NCBI RefSeq assembly: GCF_023074175.1
Contig: NZ_JADPKS010000046.1
Span: forward strand, 1 to 64,000
DNA: 64,000 bases
Origin: Bradyrhizobium sp. 139
Lineage (GTDB): Bacteria; Pseudomonadota; Alphaproteobacteria; Rhizobiales; Xanthobacteraceae
Direction: 5' to 3'
The translations under genes and the position numbers were made by a program. Below the pieces are notes generated by a model. The model worked only from the letters and a program-made list of their open reading frames with translations. It searched no databases and was not told the origin of the DNA. Positions within the stretch are counted from its first letter, which is position 1. Each line of letters starts with the position of its first letter. Of the stretch, positions 16,347 to 26,559 are shown one piece after another.

Positions 16347-19300
16347 CTATGCTGCTAGCTGAGGTCTGAATAGTACGTCGACGGCGTAGCTCGTCGCATT
16401 GAAGCTATTCGTCGGGAACAGACTATCGGTCCCGTAAGCGTAAATGCCGTTGCCGCCGCTGGATGAAGATGACGGAGCCGTAAGCGGCCCGCTCGTGACG
16501 GAACTAGCGAAGAGGCTTGGATCGGATGAGTAACCGCCCGAACTGTGGTAGGACGCAACATACGTGGTCCCCGCAGCGATCGTCACCGGAGAGCTGAAGT
16601 TGACCTGCTGCCAGCCACTTGCCGTTTCGTTGGCGAATACGGCTGTGGCCAGAAGCGTACCGGTACTGCTCCACAGATCTGCAACGTGAGTCCCCGTGTT
16701 GGACGGTCCCTTGTAGAAACGCAGTCCGGTGATATCGCCCGAGGTGGACGCCTGGAATTTCATCCCGACCTCAATCCCGCTGCCATCGTTGGCCGATACA
16801 ACACTCGGTGTGGGATTGGAGCCGAACAGGCTAAACACGTTGGACGATGGCGCGTGTACCGTCACGTTGACGGAGGCGCTTGCAGTGCCACCCCGGCCAT
16901 CTGAGATGGAGTAGTCGAAAGAAGTCGGCCCGGTAAAGCCGTTCGCTGCCGTAAACGTCACCGAATTGTTCTGGGCGTTGAAGGTCGCGGTCCCATTAGC
17001 GGCACCGCTCACGCCAGTGATCGTCAGAGCGTCGCCGTTCGGATCGGTATCGTTGGCAAGCAGTGCCGCCCCGACGATGGTAAACGGGATGCCTTGGGTG
17101 GCGTCGAAGCCGCTATCATTCGTAGCCACCGGTGGCTGGTTGCTGCCGCTGGATCCCTTGAAAACGACGTCGACCCAGTAGTTGCTTGCGCTATAGCTAC
17201 TGGTCGGGAACAGATTGGTTGTTCCGTAGGTGTAGACTCCATTGAAGTTCGCAGGAGCCGTGAGCGGACCGTTGGTGCGAGCGGCGGTGAAGTAGCTGGT
17301 GCTGGAAGCATAGTGGCCGTTGCTGTGAAAGCTCGCGACGTAGGGGATGCCAGCCGCGATGGACACGGGATTGCTGAACGTGACGGTCTGCCAACCGCTG
17401 CTGCTCTCGTTGGTGAAAGCTGCGCTCGCCAGTAGCGTGCCGGTGCTGCTCCACAACGAGCCCGTATGAGTCCCGGGGTCATTTGCGCTCTTGTAATACT
17501 TGATGCCGGTGATCGTGCCTGCCACGGACGAGGTAAATTGCATGCCAAGGTTGATTTGCGACGCGTCGGAATTCGACAGAATGGCCGGCGTGTCCGAGCT
17601 CGAGAACAGGCTCACGGTTGGGGACGACGCTGTCGTCACCGTGAGATTGAACGTCTCGCTGGCCGGCAGACCGCCGAGATCGGTGGCCGATGTCTTGATG
17701 CTGAGGGTGCCAGCATTGCTGGACGTTGGTGTACCGCTGAAGGTCCGTGTCGAGGCATTGAAGGTCAGCCATGCGGGAAGTGCCGTGCCGTCGGCGGCGG
17801 TCGCTGTGTAAGCGAGAGACTCCCCGGAATCAACGTCGGTGAAGGTGCCCGCAGGCAGCGTCAAGGAGAATGACGTACCGACTATCGCGGTCTGATCGCC
17901 GGTCTGGACGGCCAGCACCGGCGCGTCGTTGGCGCCATGAATTGTAACGGTGAGCGTGGTCGATGACGTGGCGCCGGCGGCGTCGCGCATCGTGTAATTG
18001 AAGACATCGGTCAGCGTGTTGGTCGACAATCGCAAGGCCTGCACGGCCGGATCCGTCTCGTTGACCGCATATGTGAAGGTGCCCGAGGCATTGAGCACGA
18101 GGCTGCCATGCGCTCCAGAGAGCGCTGAACCGAGTGTGCCACTGGTCGAGCCGAAGCTGACGGCGCTGACCGCCTTGGTATCGCCTGCGTCGGGATCGGT
18201 ATCGTTGGTCAGCAAGTTGCCGGTGGCCGCTGTGCCAGCGGTGCTGTTGTTCACGCCGCCCTTCTCGGTGGCATCACCGACGTCAGCAACTGCGGTTGGC
18301 GGCGTATTGTTGGTGGTGGAGGATCCGTTGAAGACGACGTCCACCCAGTAGTTGCTGGCGTTATACGAGCTGGTTGGGAACAGATTGCCGGTTCCGTAGG
18401 TGTAGACGCCATTGCCGCTAGCCGGAGCCGTGAGCGGACCGCTGGTGCGAGCGGCGGTGAAGTAGTTGGTGGTGGAAGCATAATGACCGTTGCTGTGAAA
18501 GCTCGCCACGTAGGTCGTGCCAGCCGCGATCGAAACGGGATTGCTGAACGTGACGGTCTGCCAGCCACTGCTGCCCTCGTTGGTGAACGTCGCGCTCACC
18601 AGCAGCGTGCCGGTGCTGCTCCACAACGAGCCCGTATGAGTCCCGGGGTCATTTGCGCTCTTGTAATACTTGATGCCGGTGATCGTGCCTGCCACGGACG
18701 AGGTAAATTTCACGCCAAGATTGACTTGCGACGCATCGGAATCCGACAGAATGGCCGGCGTGTCCGAGTTCGAGAACAGGCTCACGGTTGGGGACGACGC
18801 TGTCGTCACCGTGAGATTGAACGTCTCGCTGGCCGACAGACCGCCGAGATCGGTGGCCGATGTCTTGATGCTGAGGGTGCCAGCATTGCTGGACGTTGGT
18901 GTACCGCTGAAGGTCCGTGTCGAGGCATTGAAGGTCAGCCATGCGGGAAGTGCCGTGCCGTCGGCGGCGGTCGCTGTGTAAGCGAGAGACTCCCCGGAAT
19001 CAACGTCGGTGAAGGTGCCCGCAGGCAGCGTCAAGGAGAATGACGTACCGACTATCGCGGTCTGATCGCCGGTCTGGACGGCCAGCACCGGCGCGTCGTT
19101 GGCGCCATGAATTGTAACGGTGAGCGTGGTCGACGACGTGGCGCCGGCGGTGTCGCGCATCGTGTAATTGAAGAAATCGGTCAGCGTGTTGGTCGACAAT
19201 CGCAAGGCCTGCACGGCCGGATCCGTCTCGTTGACCGCATATGTGAAGGTGCCCGAGGCATTGAGCACGAGGCTGCCATGCGCTCCAGAGAGCGCTGAAC

Positions 19301-22300
19301 CGAGTGTGCCACTGGTCGAGCCGAAGCTGACGGCGCTGACCGCCTTGGTATCGCCTGCGTCGGGATCGGTATCGTTGGTCAGCAAGTTGCCGGTGGCCGC
19401 TGTGCCAGCGGTGCTGTTGTTCACGCCGCCCTTCTCGGTGGCATCACCGACGTCAGCAACTGCGGTTGGCGGCGTATTGTTGGTGGTGGAGGATCCGTTG
19501 AAGACGACGTCCACCCAGTAGTTGCTGGCGTTATAGCTGTTGGTCGGGAAAACGCTTCCGGATCCGTAGCCATAGACGCCATTGCCGCTAGCCGGAGCCG
19601 TTAACTGGCCGTTGGTAAGCGATGTCGTGAAATAGTTCTGCGTACCGGAATAATTACCGATGGTGTGATAGGACGCGACGTAGGTGGCGCCTGCCGTGGT
19701 GGCCACAGGGGTGGAGAAGTTGACCTGCTGCCAGCCGCTGGCTGTCTCGTTCGTGAATGTGGCAGTCGCAAGCAGGGTACCGGTCGAGCTCCAGAGATCC
19801 GCAACATGGGGACCGGTATTCAAAGATCCCTTGTAGAAGCGCAGGCCGGTTATTGTTCCGTTCACGGATGCGGTAAACTTGACCCCAACTTCGACGGGGC
19901 TGGTATCGCCGGAATTGGCGACTCCTGGCGCATCATTGGTGCCGAACAGGCTCTGCGCAGAGACCAGATAATCGACCTTGAGCGACACCTGGCCGGCCCC
20001 GCTTTGGCCGCTCGTGTCTGTGATCGTGTAGGCGAAACCCGCTGTCCCGGCATAGCCATTGGCAGGGGTAAAGGTCACGGTCTGGTTTTGCGCATTGTAG
20101 CTTACGCTTCCATTGACCGGATTACTGACGCCAGTAAGTGAGAAAGCCAATCCGGATGGGTTGGTGTCGTTCGCTAGCAGCGCTGATGCCGGAATGTTCA
20201 GCACACCATTCTGGGTAACCGTGAATCCACTGTCCCCGTTAGCTTGCGGCGACGTCGTGCCTGAATCAGAGAAAACGACGTCGACCCAGTAATTTGCGGC
20301 TTTCGTAGAGGAAACGTCATCGGGGAAGATCGGACCACTGCCATAGGCAAAGACGCCGTTGAGGCTGCTGCCAGGCGCAGTGAGCGCCCCTTTCGTAAGG
20401 CCTCCATAGTTGATGAAGTAGAAATCGGTTGAGGAATAGTGACCGGTGTTCGTGTGATAGGAAGCAACATACGTCACGCCAGCGTTAACAGTGATCGGAG
20501 TGGCGAAATTAACCTGCTGCCAGCCGCTCGCCGTCTCGTTGGTGAAGGTGGCGCTCCCAAGCAGGGTGCCGTTTGTGGTCCAGAGATCACCGATATGGGT
20601 ACCGGTATTCTCAGGCCCCTTGTAAAAACGAATGCCGGTGATCTTGCCCGACACGGCGGGGACGAATTTGACACCAAGCTCAACTGAGCCGGAATCGCTA
20701 TTTGAGATCACCGCAGGCGTATCGGTAATATTGAAGAGTGTCAGGTTGGAAGACGGCGTGACGGTGTAGGTAACCCCTGCACCCGGTGCTTCCAGGTTCA
20801 GGCTGTCGTCGACCGCTCTGGTCTTGAGATTATATGTCCCCTGAGCCCCTGTGACGAACGTGTATGACCACGTCACGTTCGTCGCGCCGACGTTGCTGTT
20901 GGCTGGATGCCAGGTTGTTCCACCATTCGTGGAGATTTCGACGCCGGCAATCTTTCCACCCGCGTCAGCGGCCGTTCCCGTCACCGTGATCGATTGTCCC
21001 TCGACAACGCTGGCAGCCGAGAGATTGGTGATACCAGAGGTCGGCGCCGTACCGTCTGTCGACTGGGTCGCGGCGGTCAAGTTCGCTTGCAGCGTCGCCG
21101 GCTGAACCCCCATGTCGGCGAACAGGTTAACCATCGCCTGCTGTACGTTCGGATCTACCGGAGTGGCCGGTCCGTCGTGGTCGCTAGCAAGCGCCCATGG
21201 CCAGTTGATTGAACCGGCGGAGAATATCAGTGCACCACTAACGGGATCCCGATGCACTACGAGATTGTGGGTCGCTGTGCCATCTGCGAACGCATTGCCA
21301 TAGTCAAGGAGATACTGTCCATTAACCTGCAATGTTGAAGATGAGACACTGATCAACCCCGCTGGGCGGAATCCGTTGTCGGGTGCGACGTCCCATTCGA
21401 CGCCTAATAGGCCCGGTACGAGCGAGGCAATCTGCCCGGAAGCCGTTTGCGCGACGGCTGTATTGCGCCAGAAGCGCAATTGGGTCATTGGATACGGTAT
21501 CGTGATCGTATCGTACCGAAATGCGTTGACCGCGAACAATGTACCGGTCAACTCATTCGAGGGAAGAGGCGGACCGAACCGCGGGTCAGAGTAATTTCCG
21601 GTCGCCTGTCCTGTTGGATCAATCAGCGCATTTGCGTGCGTATCCTTGTAGCTAATGAGTGTGCGGCTGGCTGATCCGCTGCCATCGATGCTGGGTGCCA
21701 ACCTTGTTTTCCAAAAGATCTCGTTGCCTGTGAGAAACGCGAGGTTCACGCCAGCATGCGCTGCGGCCTCTACGTTGGCGCGCTGAGCTTCGGTCCAATA
21801 CTCGTCATGCCCCGCGTCCATGAAGACTTTGTGATTGAGCAACAACGAGCCGTTTGTCGCAGCATCGATTCCAGAAATGTAGGAGACATCGTACCCGTTT
21901 TGCTCGAGCCACTGAATGGCCGCAAACTCAGCCGTGAACGGAGAGTCTCCCCCCTCGGAAAAGGTTCCCTCGCCGTCACGCGTTACGAGGGGGCGATTGT
22001 AACTGACCGCGAAGGCTGATCCGTTGATGCCCGGGCCGTTCCCGAAATAAAGGTTGGCCCCTCCCCAGCCGTTGTAGGCTTGCCAGTCCTCATCACTTGT
22101 CTGGAGAACGATGTCGCTGTGCGAAGCGTCGTTCCTTATGATGAACGGGATCTGGAAAATCTCAGTGCCGTTGACGACGCTGGCGATGTAGACGCCCGAG
22201 ACCGCATCGGTCGGCACGCTCCAGGAGTCGGTCACGCTCCAATTGCCGGCGTCTACGAGCCCCCTCGACGGGTCTCTCAATGGAGCGGGTTGGACGACCG

Positions 22301-23582
22301 CAGTTGCGGCCTGGTGCTGCAGGCTCGTAACCAATCTGGCACCATCGCCGCCGTAATAGCCCAGCCGGTAAACATCGACGCGATAGTTCGGGTTGCCGGT
22401 CAGGTTGTTGATCTTGAGTTGGACCGTCCCGCCGACATTGGTGCTGATTGCTGTCGCAAACCCCTGGGTCAGATTCGAATTGTCGCCCGGCTGAATCTGC
22501 CAGACGCTTTTCGGCGTACCTGGCTTCTGGTTTTCCAGTACGATGGGATTCGTGGGTGGATCGGAGACAAGGGTGCCTCCCTGCCCATCGCTTTTGAAAT
22601 TCCAATTCGAGTCCATCCCCGAGAACAGCAAGGTGATATTGGCCGCACCATTGCTGAAATCGACTATGCTGATATTCGAGCTATTGTCGTAGTGGACGGT
22701 CGCCGACATCGACGATGTGAAGGGTAGATCCTTCAGGTCGATGAGGTTCTCTGGCGAAAGCGGTGCCCCCGGCGACGACCCTGCGATCAGCCCATGGAAC
22801 TTGGCCGACTGATCGAGGACCAGCGTGCCACTTCCCGTGTCGAACGACACGGTTATGCCGGAGAACGATCCATTCAAGAACTGCCCGGAAACCGAACCCC
22901 CGATCTCCAGGATCGCCTTGTCTGAAATTTCGAAAGATCCTGTGCCGCTGACGTGGGCCTTAAAGTCACCTGTAGCAATGCGATCGCCAAGAAGCGATTC
23001 AGCTTCGACAGTCCCATTGTTCACTACATCGCCTTCGACGATAAATCGCGACCCGGCACCGAACGAAAGCGTCGCGCCTGCATCAACGACCAGGCTCTTG
23101 ATATCAACGCTCGCCGTGCTGGTGACGACATACGCTCCCGCCGCATCGAGGAACGCAGAGTCAATGATGCCCGGGACGCCGGCGCTCCAGTTCGTAGCGA
23201 CATTCCAGGCCCCGTCGCTGGAATTGGTCCAGTGGGTGGTGCCCGGGGTCGAAATCGATGACGATGGCGGCGACGTCCCTTTGCTTGCCGCAGATGGGAA
23301 TGTCGGGACCAAGCTCTGATAGCGGCTCGTCAAAGAGGTCGAAGACAGCAGATTAGACAATCGCGACTGGAAAGGTGCGGAGAAGAGACGGGGAAGACTG
23401 GATGACTCGCCTGCTGGCAGATGAGCAAACGGCGGAACCCAAAGTCCGCGAGGTTCGGAGCCCTCGAACGCATCCCACAACGGCGATTCTCGCCAAAAAA
23501 CATCCGCCCCCTCGGGAATATCGTCCGTTGGAAAAACGGCCCGAGCTCCCCGACTAAAGACGCTCGCTTTTTGAAACAGCAT
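16347..23582 (-). CDS. Giant type I secreted repeat protein (DMFase-like, DUF4082, VCBS domains)
   Basis: A 2411-residue protein with no signal peptide. A beta-rich region covers about 110-340 (WNVATNWSAGVPG). A domain like the N,N-dimethylformamidase large subunit runs about 345-860 (DEDWQAYNGWGGANLYF, GHDEYW). Next are an Ig-like domain (about 860-945) and five DUF4082 units starting near 946, 1209, 1599, 1989 and 2249 (each with TGxxFYKG or KYYKS, SGWQxVxF and NYWVDVVF). Between units are cadherin-like, VCBS (NDTDPDAGD, TVTIHGANDAP) and Ig domains. No GGxGxD RTX nonapeptides are seen. It is the first gene of a secretion operon and likely a surface adhesin or matrix protein. Whether the DMFase-like part is an enzyme is unknown. 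Confidence 0.88.
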   Translation of the reverse strand: MLFQKASVFSRGARAVFPTDDIPEGADVFWRESPLWDAFEGSEPRGLWVPPFAHLPAGESSSLPRLFSAPFQSRLSNLLSSTSLTSRYQSLVPTFPSAASKGTSPPSSSISTPGTTHWTNSSDGAWNVATNWSAGVPGIIDSAFLDAAGAYVVTSTASVDIKSLVVDAGATLSFGAGSRFIVEGDVVNNGTVEAESLLGDRIATGDFKAHVSGTGSFEISDKAILEIGGSVSGQFLNGSFSGITVSFDTGSGTLVLDQSAKFHGLIAGSSPGAPLSPENLIDLKDLPFTSSMSATVHYDNSSNISIVDFSNGAANITLLFSGMDSNWNFKSDGQGGTLVSDPPTNPIVLENQKPGTPKSVWQIQPGDNSNLTQGFATAISTNVGGTVQLKINNLTGNPNYRVDVYRLGYYGGDGARLVTSLQHQAATAVVQPAPLRDPSRGLVDAGNWSVTDSWSVPTDAVSGVYIASVVNGTEIFQIPFIIRNDASHSDIVLQTSDEDWQAYNGWGGANLYFGNGPGINGSAFAVSYNRPLVTRDGEGTFSEGGDSPFTAEFAAIQWLEQNGYDVSYISGIDAATNGSLLLNHKVFMDAGHDEYWTEAQRANVEAAAHAGVNLAFLTGNEIFWKTRLAPSIDGSGSASRTLISYKDTHANALIDPTGQATGNYSDPRFGPPLPSNELTGTLFAVNAFRYDTITIPYPMTQLRFWRNTAVAQTASGQIASLVPGLLGVEWDVAPDNGFRPAGLISVSSSTLQVNGQYLLDYGNAFADGTATHNLVVHRDPVSGALIFSAGSINWPWALASDHDGPATPVDPNVQQAMVNLFADMGVQPATLQANLTAATQSTDGTAPTSGITNLSAASVVEGQSITVTGTAADAGGKIAGVEISTNGGTTWHPANSNVGATNVTWSYTFVTGAQGTYNLKTRAVDDSLNLEAPGAGVTYTVTPSSNLTLFNITDTPAVISNSDSGSVELGVKFVPAVSGKITGIRFYKGPENTGTHIGDLWTTNGTLLGSATFTNETASGWQQVNFATPITVNAGVTYVASYHTNTGHYSSTDFYFINYGGLTKGALTAPGSSLNGVFAYGSGPIFPDDVSSTKAANYWVDVVFSDSGTTSPQANGDSGFTVTQNGVLNIPASALLANDTNPSGLAFSLTGVSNPVNGSVSYNAQNQTVTFTPANGYAGTAGFAYTITDTSGQSGAGQVSLKVDYLVSAQSLFGTNDAPGVANSGDTSPVEVGVKFTASVNGTITGLRFYKGSLNTGPHVADLWSSTGTLLATATFTNETASGWQQVNFSTPVATTAGATYVASYHTIGNYSGTQNYFTTSLTNGQLTAPASGNGVYGYGSGSVFPTNSYNASNYWVDVVFNGSSTTNNTPPTAVADVGDATEKGGVNNSTAGTAATGNLLTNDTDPDAGDTKAVSAVSFGSTSGTLGSALSGAHGSLVLNASGTFTYAVNETDPAVQALRLSTNTLTDFFNYTMRDTAGATSSTTLTVTIHGANDAPVLAVQTGDQTAIVGTSFSLTLPAGTFTDVDSGESLAYTATAADGTALPAWLTFNASTRTFSGTPTSSNAGTLSIKTSATDLGGLSASETFNLTVTTASSPTVSLFSNSDTPAILSDSDASQVNLGVKFTSSVAGTITGIKYYKSANDPGTHTGSLWSSTGTLLVSATFTNEGSSGWQTVTFSNPVSIAAGTTYVASFHSNGHYASTTNYFTAARTSGPLTAPASGNGVYTYGTGNLFPTSSYNASNYWVDVVFNGSSTTNNTPPTAVADVGDATEKGGVNNSTAGTAATGNLLTNDTDPDAGDTKAVSAVSFGSTSGTLGSALSGAHGSLVLNASGTFTYAVNETDPAVQALRLSTNTLTDVFNYTMRDAAGATSSTTLTVTIHGANDAPVLAVQTGDQTAIVGTSFSLTLPAGTFTDVDSGESLAYTATAADGTALPAWLTFNASTRTFSGTPTSSNAGTLSIKTSATDLGGLPASETFNLTVTTASSPTVSLFSSSDTPAILSNSDASQINLGMQFTSSVAGTITGIKYYKSANDPGTHTGSLWSSTGTLLASAAFTNESSSGWQTVTFSNPVSIAAGIPYVASFHSNGHYASSTSYFTAARTNGPLTAPANFNGVYTYGTTNLFPTSSYSASNYWVDVVFKGSSGSNQPPVATNDSGFDATQGIPFTIVGAALLANDTDPNGDALTITGVSGAANGTATFNAQNNSVTFTAANGFTGPTSFDYSISDGRGGTASASVNVTVHAPSSNVFSLFGSNPTPSVVSANDGSGIEVGMKFQASTSGDITGLRFYKGPSNTGTHVADLWSSTGTLLATAVFANETASGWQQVNFSSPVTIAAGTTYVASYHSSGGYSSDPSLFASSVTSGPLTAPSSSSSGGNGIYAYGTDSLFPTNSFNATSYAVDVLFRPQLAA
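17159..19498 (-). repeat. 1170-base tandem duplication inside the giant protein gene
   Basis: Two units, about 17159-18328 and 18329-19498, align at a constant offset of 1170 bases (390 codons). The stretch 17615-18345 matches 18785-19515 with only a handful of differences, for example gcgtcg/gtgtcg near 17977/19147 and gacatc/gaaatc near 18003/19173. The left 450 bases of each unit differ more. Each unit encodes one DUF4082, one VCBS and one Ig-like domain. Synonymous identity this high implies recent duplication or gene conversion. Confidence 0.88.
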
Positions 23583-23614
23583 GGCCGAACCGATTAAATA
23601 AATCTACTATTCCT

Positions 23615-23643
23615 ATTTAATTCTCTTTTTTTACCGCCGTCAA
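23615..23643 (-). promoter_or_regulatory. Predicted promoter of the type I secretion operon
   Basis: On the minus strand TTGACG (23638-23643) and TTAAAT (23615-23620) are separated by exactly 17 bases. Transcription would start near 23608, about 26 bases before the giant gene ATG. The -10 overlaps an ATTTAAT heptamer (23615-23621), and ATTAAAT lies at 23593-23599, so an AT-binding regulator there would cover the promoter. Confidence 0.5.
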
Positions 23644-23693
23644 TTCAATGGGCATATACATTTAACATAATTGTACATGTCGGCTGCGTAGCG

Positions 23694-24581
23694 CTATTTC
23701 GAAGCGAAATGCGTTAGCCGAGTGACTTCGCTCAGATATTTGCCGTAGCCGCTCTTCTCCAACGGTTGCGCCAGCGCGATAAGTTGATCCCGATTGATGA
23801 AGCCGAGTCTGAAGGCAACCTCCTCGAGACAGGCAATCTTCATTCCCTGCCGCTTTTCGAGGGTCTGCACGAACGTCCCTGCATCGATGAGAGACTCGAC
23901 CGTGCCGGTATCCAGCCAGGCAAACCCCCGCCCCATCCGCTCAACGTGCAGCGCGCTGGCCGAAAGGTAGCGCATCTGAAGATCGGTAATCTCGAGCTCT
24001 CCACGCGACGACGGCTCGACGCGACGAGCGTAGTGGACAACGCGATTATCGAAAAAATACAGCCCCGTAATTGCCCAGTTCGAAGCCGGCTGTCTGGGCT
24101 TCTCCTCGATCGATACCGGGCGGTCCGCCTCATCAAACGCGACGACGCCATATCGTTCTGGGTCCCGCACGTGATAGGCGAATATTGTTGCGCCTTGCTC
24201 ACGTCCTGCCGCCCTGGCAAGCAGTTCGCTCAGGCCATCGCCGAAGAAGATATTGTCCCCAAGCACCATCGCCACACGATCGCTTCCGATGAAATCGGCA
24301 CCAACAATGAAGGCGTCCGCGAGACCGGCCGGACGGGCTTGTTCCGCGTAGCTGAGACGAATGCCCCATTGGCTACCGTCCCCCAGCAACCGTTCGAACT
24401 GACACCGGTCTGAAGGCGTGGTGATAATCAGAATCTCGCGGATCCCTGCCAACATCAGCGTCGACAAGGGATAATAGATCATCGGCTTGTCATAAATCGG
24501 GAGCAACTGCTTGCTGACCACGTGCGTGATCGGATAGAGGCGCGTTCCGCTGCCGCCAGCCAGCACGATTCCCCTCAGCAT
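23694..24581 (-). CDS. rfbA: Glucose-1-phosphate thymidylyltransferase
   Basis: Makes dTDP-glucose from dTTP and glucose 1-phosphate, the first step to dTDP-L-rhamnose. The 295-residue length is standard. The nucleotide-binding signature [11 protein letters not shown] (8-18), [12 protein letters not shown] (24-35) and [15 protein letters not shown] VLGDNIFFG (about 107-115) are intact, as are IEEKP and [12 protein letters not shown] precedes the ATG at 24581. It is the last gene of an rmlCBDA operon and overlaps the end of rfbD by 92 bases in another frame. Confidence 0.95.
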   Translation of the reverse strand: MLRGIVLAGGSGTRLYPITHVVSKQLLPIYDKPMIYYPLSTLMLAGIREILIITTPSDRCQFERLLGDGSQWGIRLSYAEQARPAGLADAFIVGADFIGSDRVAMVLGDNIFFGDGLSELLARAAGREQGATIFAYHVRDPERYGVVAFDEADRPVSIEEKPRQPASNWAITGLYFFDNRVVHYARRVEPSSRGELEITDLQMRYLSASALHVERMGRGFAWLDTGTVESLIDAGTFVQTLEKRQGMKIACLEEVAFRLGFINRDQLIALAQPLEKSGYGKYLSEVTRLTHFASK

Positions 24582-25479
24582 CGGTTTCTCCTTCTCCGAC
24601 TAGCCGGTCGAGACAGGCTTCAAGTGAATGGCGCCAAGGCGCCAATCGAATCCCGAACACGCGTTCGGCCTTAGATGAGTCCAGGCACGAGTTCCGTGGC
24701 CGACGCGCAGCGGTCGGAAACTCTTCAGTCGGGATGGCCTCAAGCGCCGGTATCCGCGCTCCACGACGGGAAAGCTCGTAGAAGATTGCCTGCGCAAAGC
24801 CGTGCCAGCTTGTCGCGCCTTGACCGGCGAGATGAAAGATACCGGCCGTGGCCCTCCGATCGTCCGTTACTGACCGTTCTGCGATTCGAAGGGCGGCCTC
24901 AGCTAGGTCGAATGCATAGGTCGGATTTCCATGTTGGTCCCGAACAACCCTTACGCTGGGCTGCGTCTCGCATAGCCGCATCATCGTTCGAACGAAGTTG
25001 CTGCCATAAGGGCTGTAAAGCCACGAGCATCTGATCACGGTCGCGAGCGGATGCGCGGCCAATACGGCAGCTTCGCCGGCAAGCTTCGACGCGCCGTAGA
25101 CGTTCAACGGCGCGGGAATGTCGCTTTCGTCGTACGCATCCGGTTTCGCTCCGTCGAATACATAGTCGGTCGAGAGATGGATGAGTGGAATGTTCATCCG
25201 CCAAGCGACATTTGCTAGCGTCGCCGCGCCATCGCGGTTGATGCTGAACACCTTCGCTGCTTCAGATTCAGCTTGATCAACCGCGGTATAAGCGGCCGTA
25301 TTGATGATTGCAGACGGCGCGATCGACGCGATGATCTTGTCAATCCCTTCGCGGTTCTCCAGATCGAGTTCTCGGCGCCCGAGAGCCACCGCAGGCAGAC
25401 CCCGCATCGCAGCGAGTTCACGAAGACACTTTGCCAACTGACCATTCCGCCCGGCAATGAGGATGGGTCGATCTGTCAT
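24490..25479 (-). CDS. rfbD: dTDP-4-dehydrorhamnose reductase
   Basis: Last enzyme of dTDP-L-rhamnose synthesis, reducing dTDP-4-keto-L-rhamnose. The start [15 protein letters not shown] gives the Rossmann GxxGxxG-type motif; STDYVFDG and YGASKLAGE (catalytic YxxxK) follow. The true start is the ATG at 25479 behind GAGGTGA; the longer frame to 25791 is an artefact overlapping rfbB. The 329-residue product ends about 30 residues later than usual, in a polar tail read through the beginning of rfbA. That tail may come from loss of an earlier stop. Confidence 0.93.
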   Translation of the reverse strand: MTDRPILIAGRNGQLAKCLRELAAMRGLPAVALGRRELDLENREGIDKIIASIAPSAIINTAAYTAVDQAESEAAKVFSINRDGAATLANVAWRMNIPLIHLSTDYVFDGAKPDAYDESDIPAPLNVYGASKLAGEAAVLAAHPLATVIRCSWLYSPYGSNFVRTMMRLCETQPSVRVVRDQHGNPTYAFDLAEAALRIAERSVTDDRRATAGIFHLAGQGATSWHGFAQAIFYELSRRGARIPALEAIPTEEFPTAARRPRNSCLDSSKAERVFGIRLAPWRHSLEACLDRLVGEGETDAEGNRAGWRQRNAPLSDHARGQQAVAPDL

Positions 25480-25486
25480 CTTCACC

Positions 25487-26545
25487 TCAATGTTGGGCGA
25501 CGAGGAGACCCAGGCGCGAGCCGTCATAGACACCGCAGCGAGTACGCTCCCACCATGCACGGTTTTTGAGATACCATCCGACCGTTTCGGCCAATCCCTG
25601 TTCGAAGGTCCTCGTCGGTTCCCAGCCAAGTTCGCGATGTGCCTTTGACGCGTCGATTGCATAGCGCGCATCATGCCCCGGACGATCCGGCACGAAAGTA
25701 ATGAGAGATCGTCTCGCTCCCCCGCCCAGGGATAACCGATCCACCACGTCACAAATCCGGGTGACCACCTCCAGGTTGGATCGCTGGCCATCTCCGCCGA
25801 AATTGTACTTCTCGCCCGGTCTTCCTTCGTACAGAAGTCTTATCAGGCCGGCGGCATGATCATCGACGTGAAGCCAGTCGCGAATATTTCTGCCGTCGCC
25901 ATAGACCGGTAGCGGCTTCCGGTCGAGCGCATTGAGGATCGTCAGCGGGATGAGCTTTTCCGGGAACTGGTACGGCCCGTAATTGTTCGAACAATTCGAT
26001 ACGATGACCGGCAGACCGTAGGTTCGAAACCACGCGAGTGCGAGGTGGTCCGAGGCCGCCTTGCTGGCCGAATACGGCGAACTCGGCCTGTAGGGCGTGT
26101 CCTCGCGAAACAAGTCCTCCGACCCCAATGACCCATAGACTTCGTCTGTCGATACGTGGATGAAGCGGAACTGCTTCTGCCGCGGAAGCGGCAGCCGTTC
26201 GTAGTAGGTCCTGGCCGCCTCTAACAGCGTGTAGGTACCAACTATATTGGTGCTGACGAAAGCCTCGGGTCCGGTGATCGACCGGTCGACGTGGCTTTCG
26301 GCGGCAAGGTGTATGATCGCATCCGGCTCGTAGTCGGCGAACGCGAGATCCATAGCCTCGCGATCGCAGATGTCTGACTGCAGGAACGCATAAGACCCCA
26401 GCCCCTCAATGCTTGCCAGCGAAGTCAGGTCGGCTGCGTATGTCAACTTATCGATGTTGACCACCGCGACACCGGTCTGCAGCACCAAACGGCGACACAC
26501 AGCAGAACCGATAAAGCCCGCTCCGCCGGTCACCAGAATACGCAT
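25487..26545 (-). CDS. rfbB: dTDP-glucose 4,6-dehydratase
   Basis: Second enzyme of the rhamnose pathway, an extended SDR. It shows [16 protein letters not shown] at the N-terminus, the family motif [22 protein letters not shown], and the catalytic [11 protein letters not shown]. The ATG at 26545 was chosen because GGAG lies about 9 bases upstream; GTG 26560 and ATG 26554 are alternatives adding five or three residues. The product has 352 residues, a normal length. It is 7 bases from rfbD, and its upstream neighbour rfbC ends at 26560. Confidence 0.95.
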   Translation of the reverse strand: MRILVTGGAGFIGSAVCRRLVLQTGVAVVNIDKLTYAADLTSLASIEGLGSYAFLQSDICDREAMDLAFADYEPDAIIHLAAESHVDRSITGPEAFVSTNIVGTYTLLEAARTYYERLPLPRQKQFRFIHVSTDEVYGSLGSEDLFREDTPYRPSSPYSASKAASDHLALAWFRTYGLPVIVSNCSNNYGPYQFPEKLIPLTILNALDRKPLPVYGDGRNIRDWLHVDDHAAGLIRLLYEGRPGEKYNFGGDGQRSNLEVVTRICDVVDRLSLGGGARRSLITFVPDRPGHDARYAIDASKAHRELGWEPTRTFEQGLAETVGWYLKNRAWWERTRCGVYDGSRLGLLVAQH

Positions 26546-26559
26546 TCTACTCATCTCCA

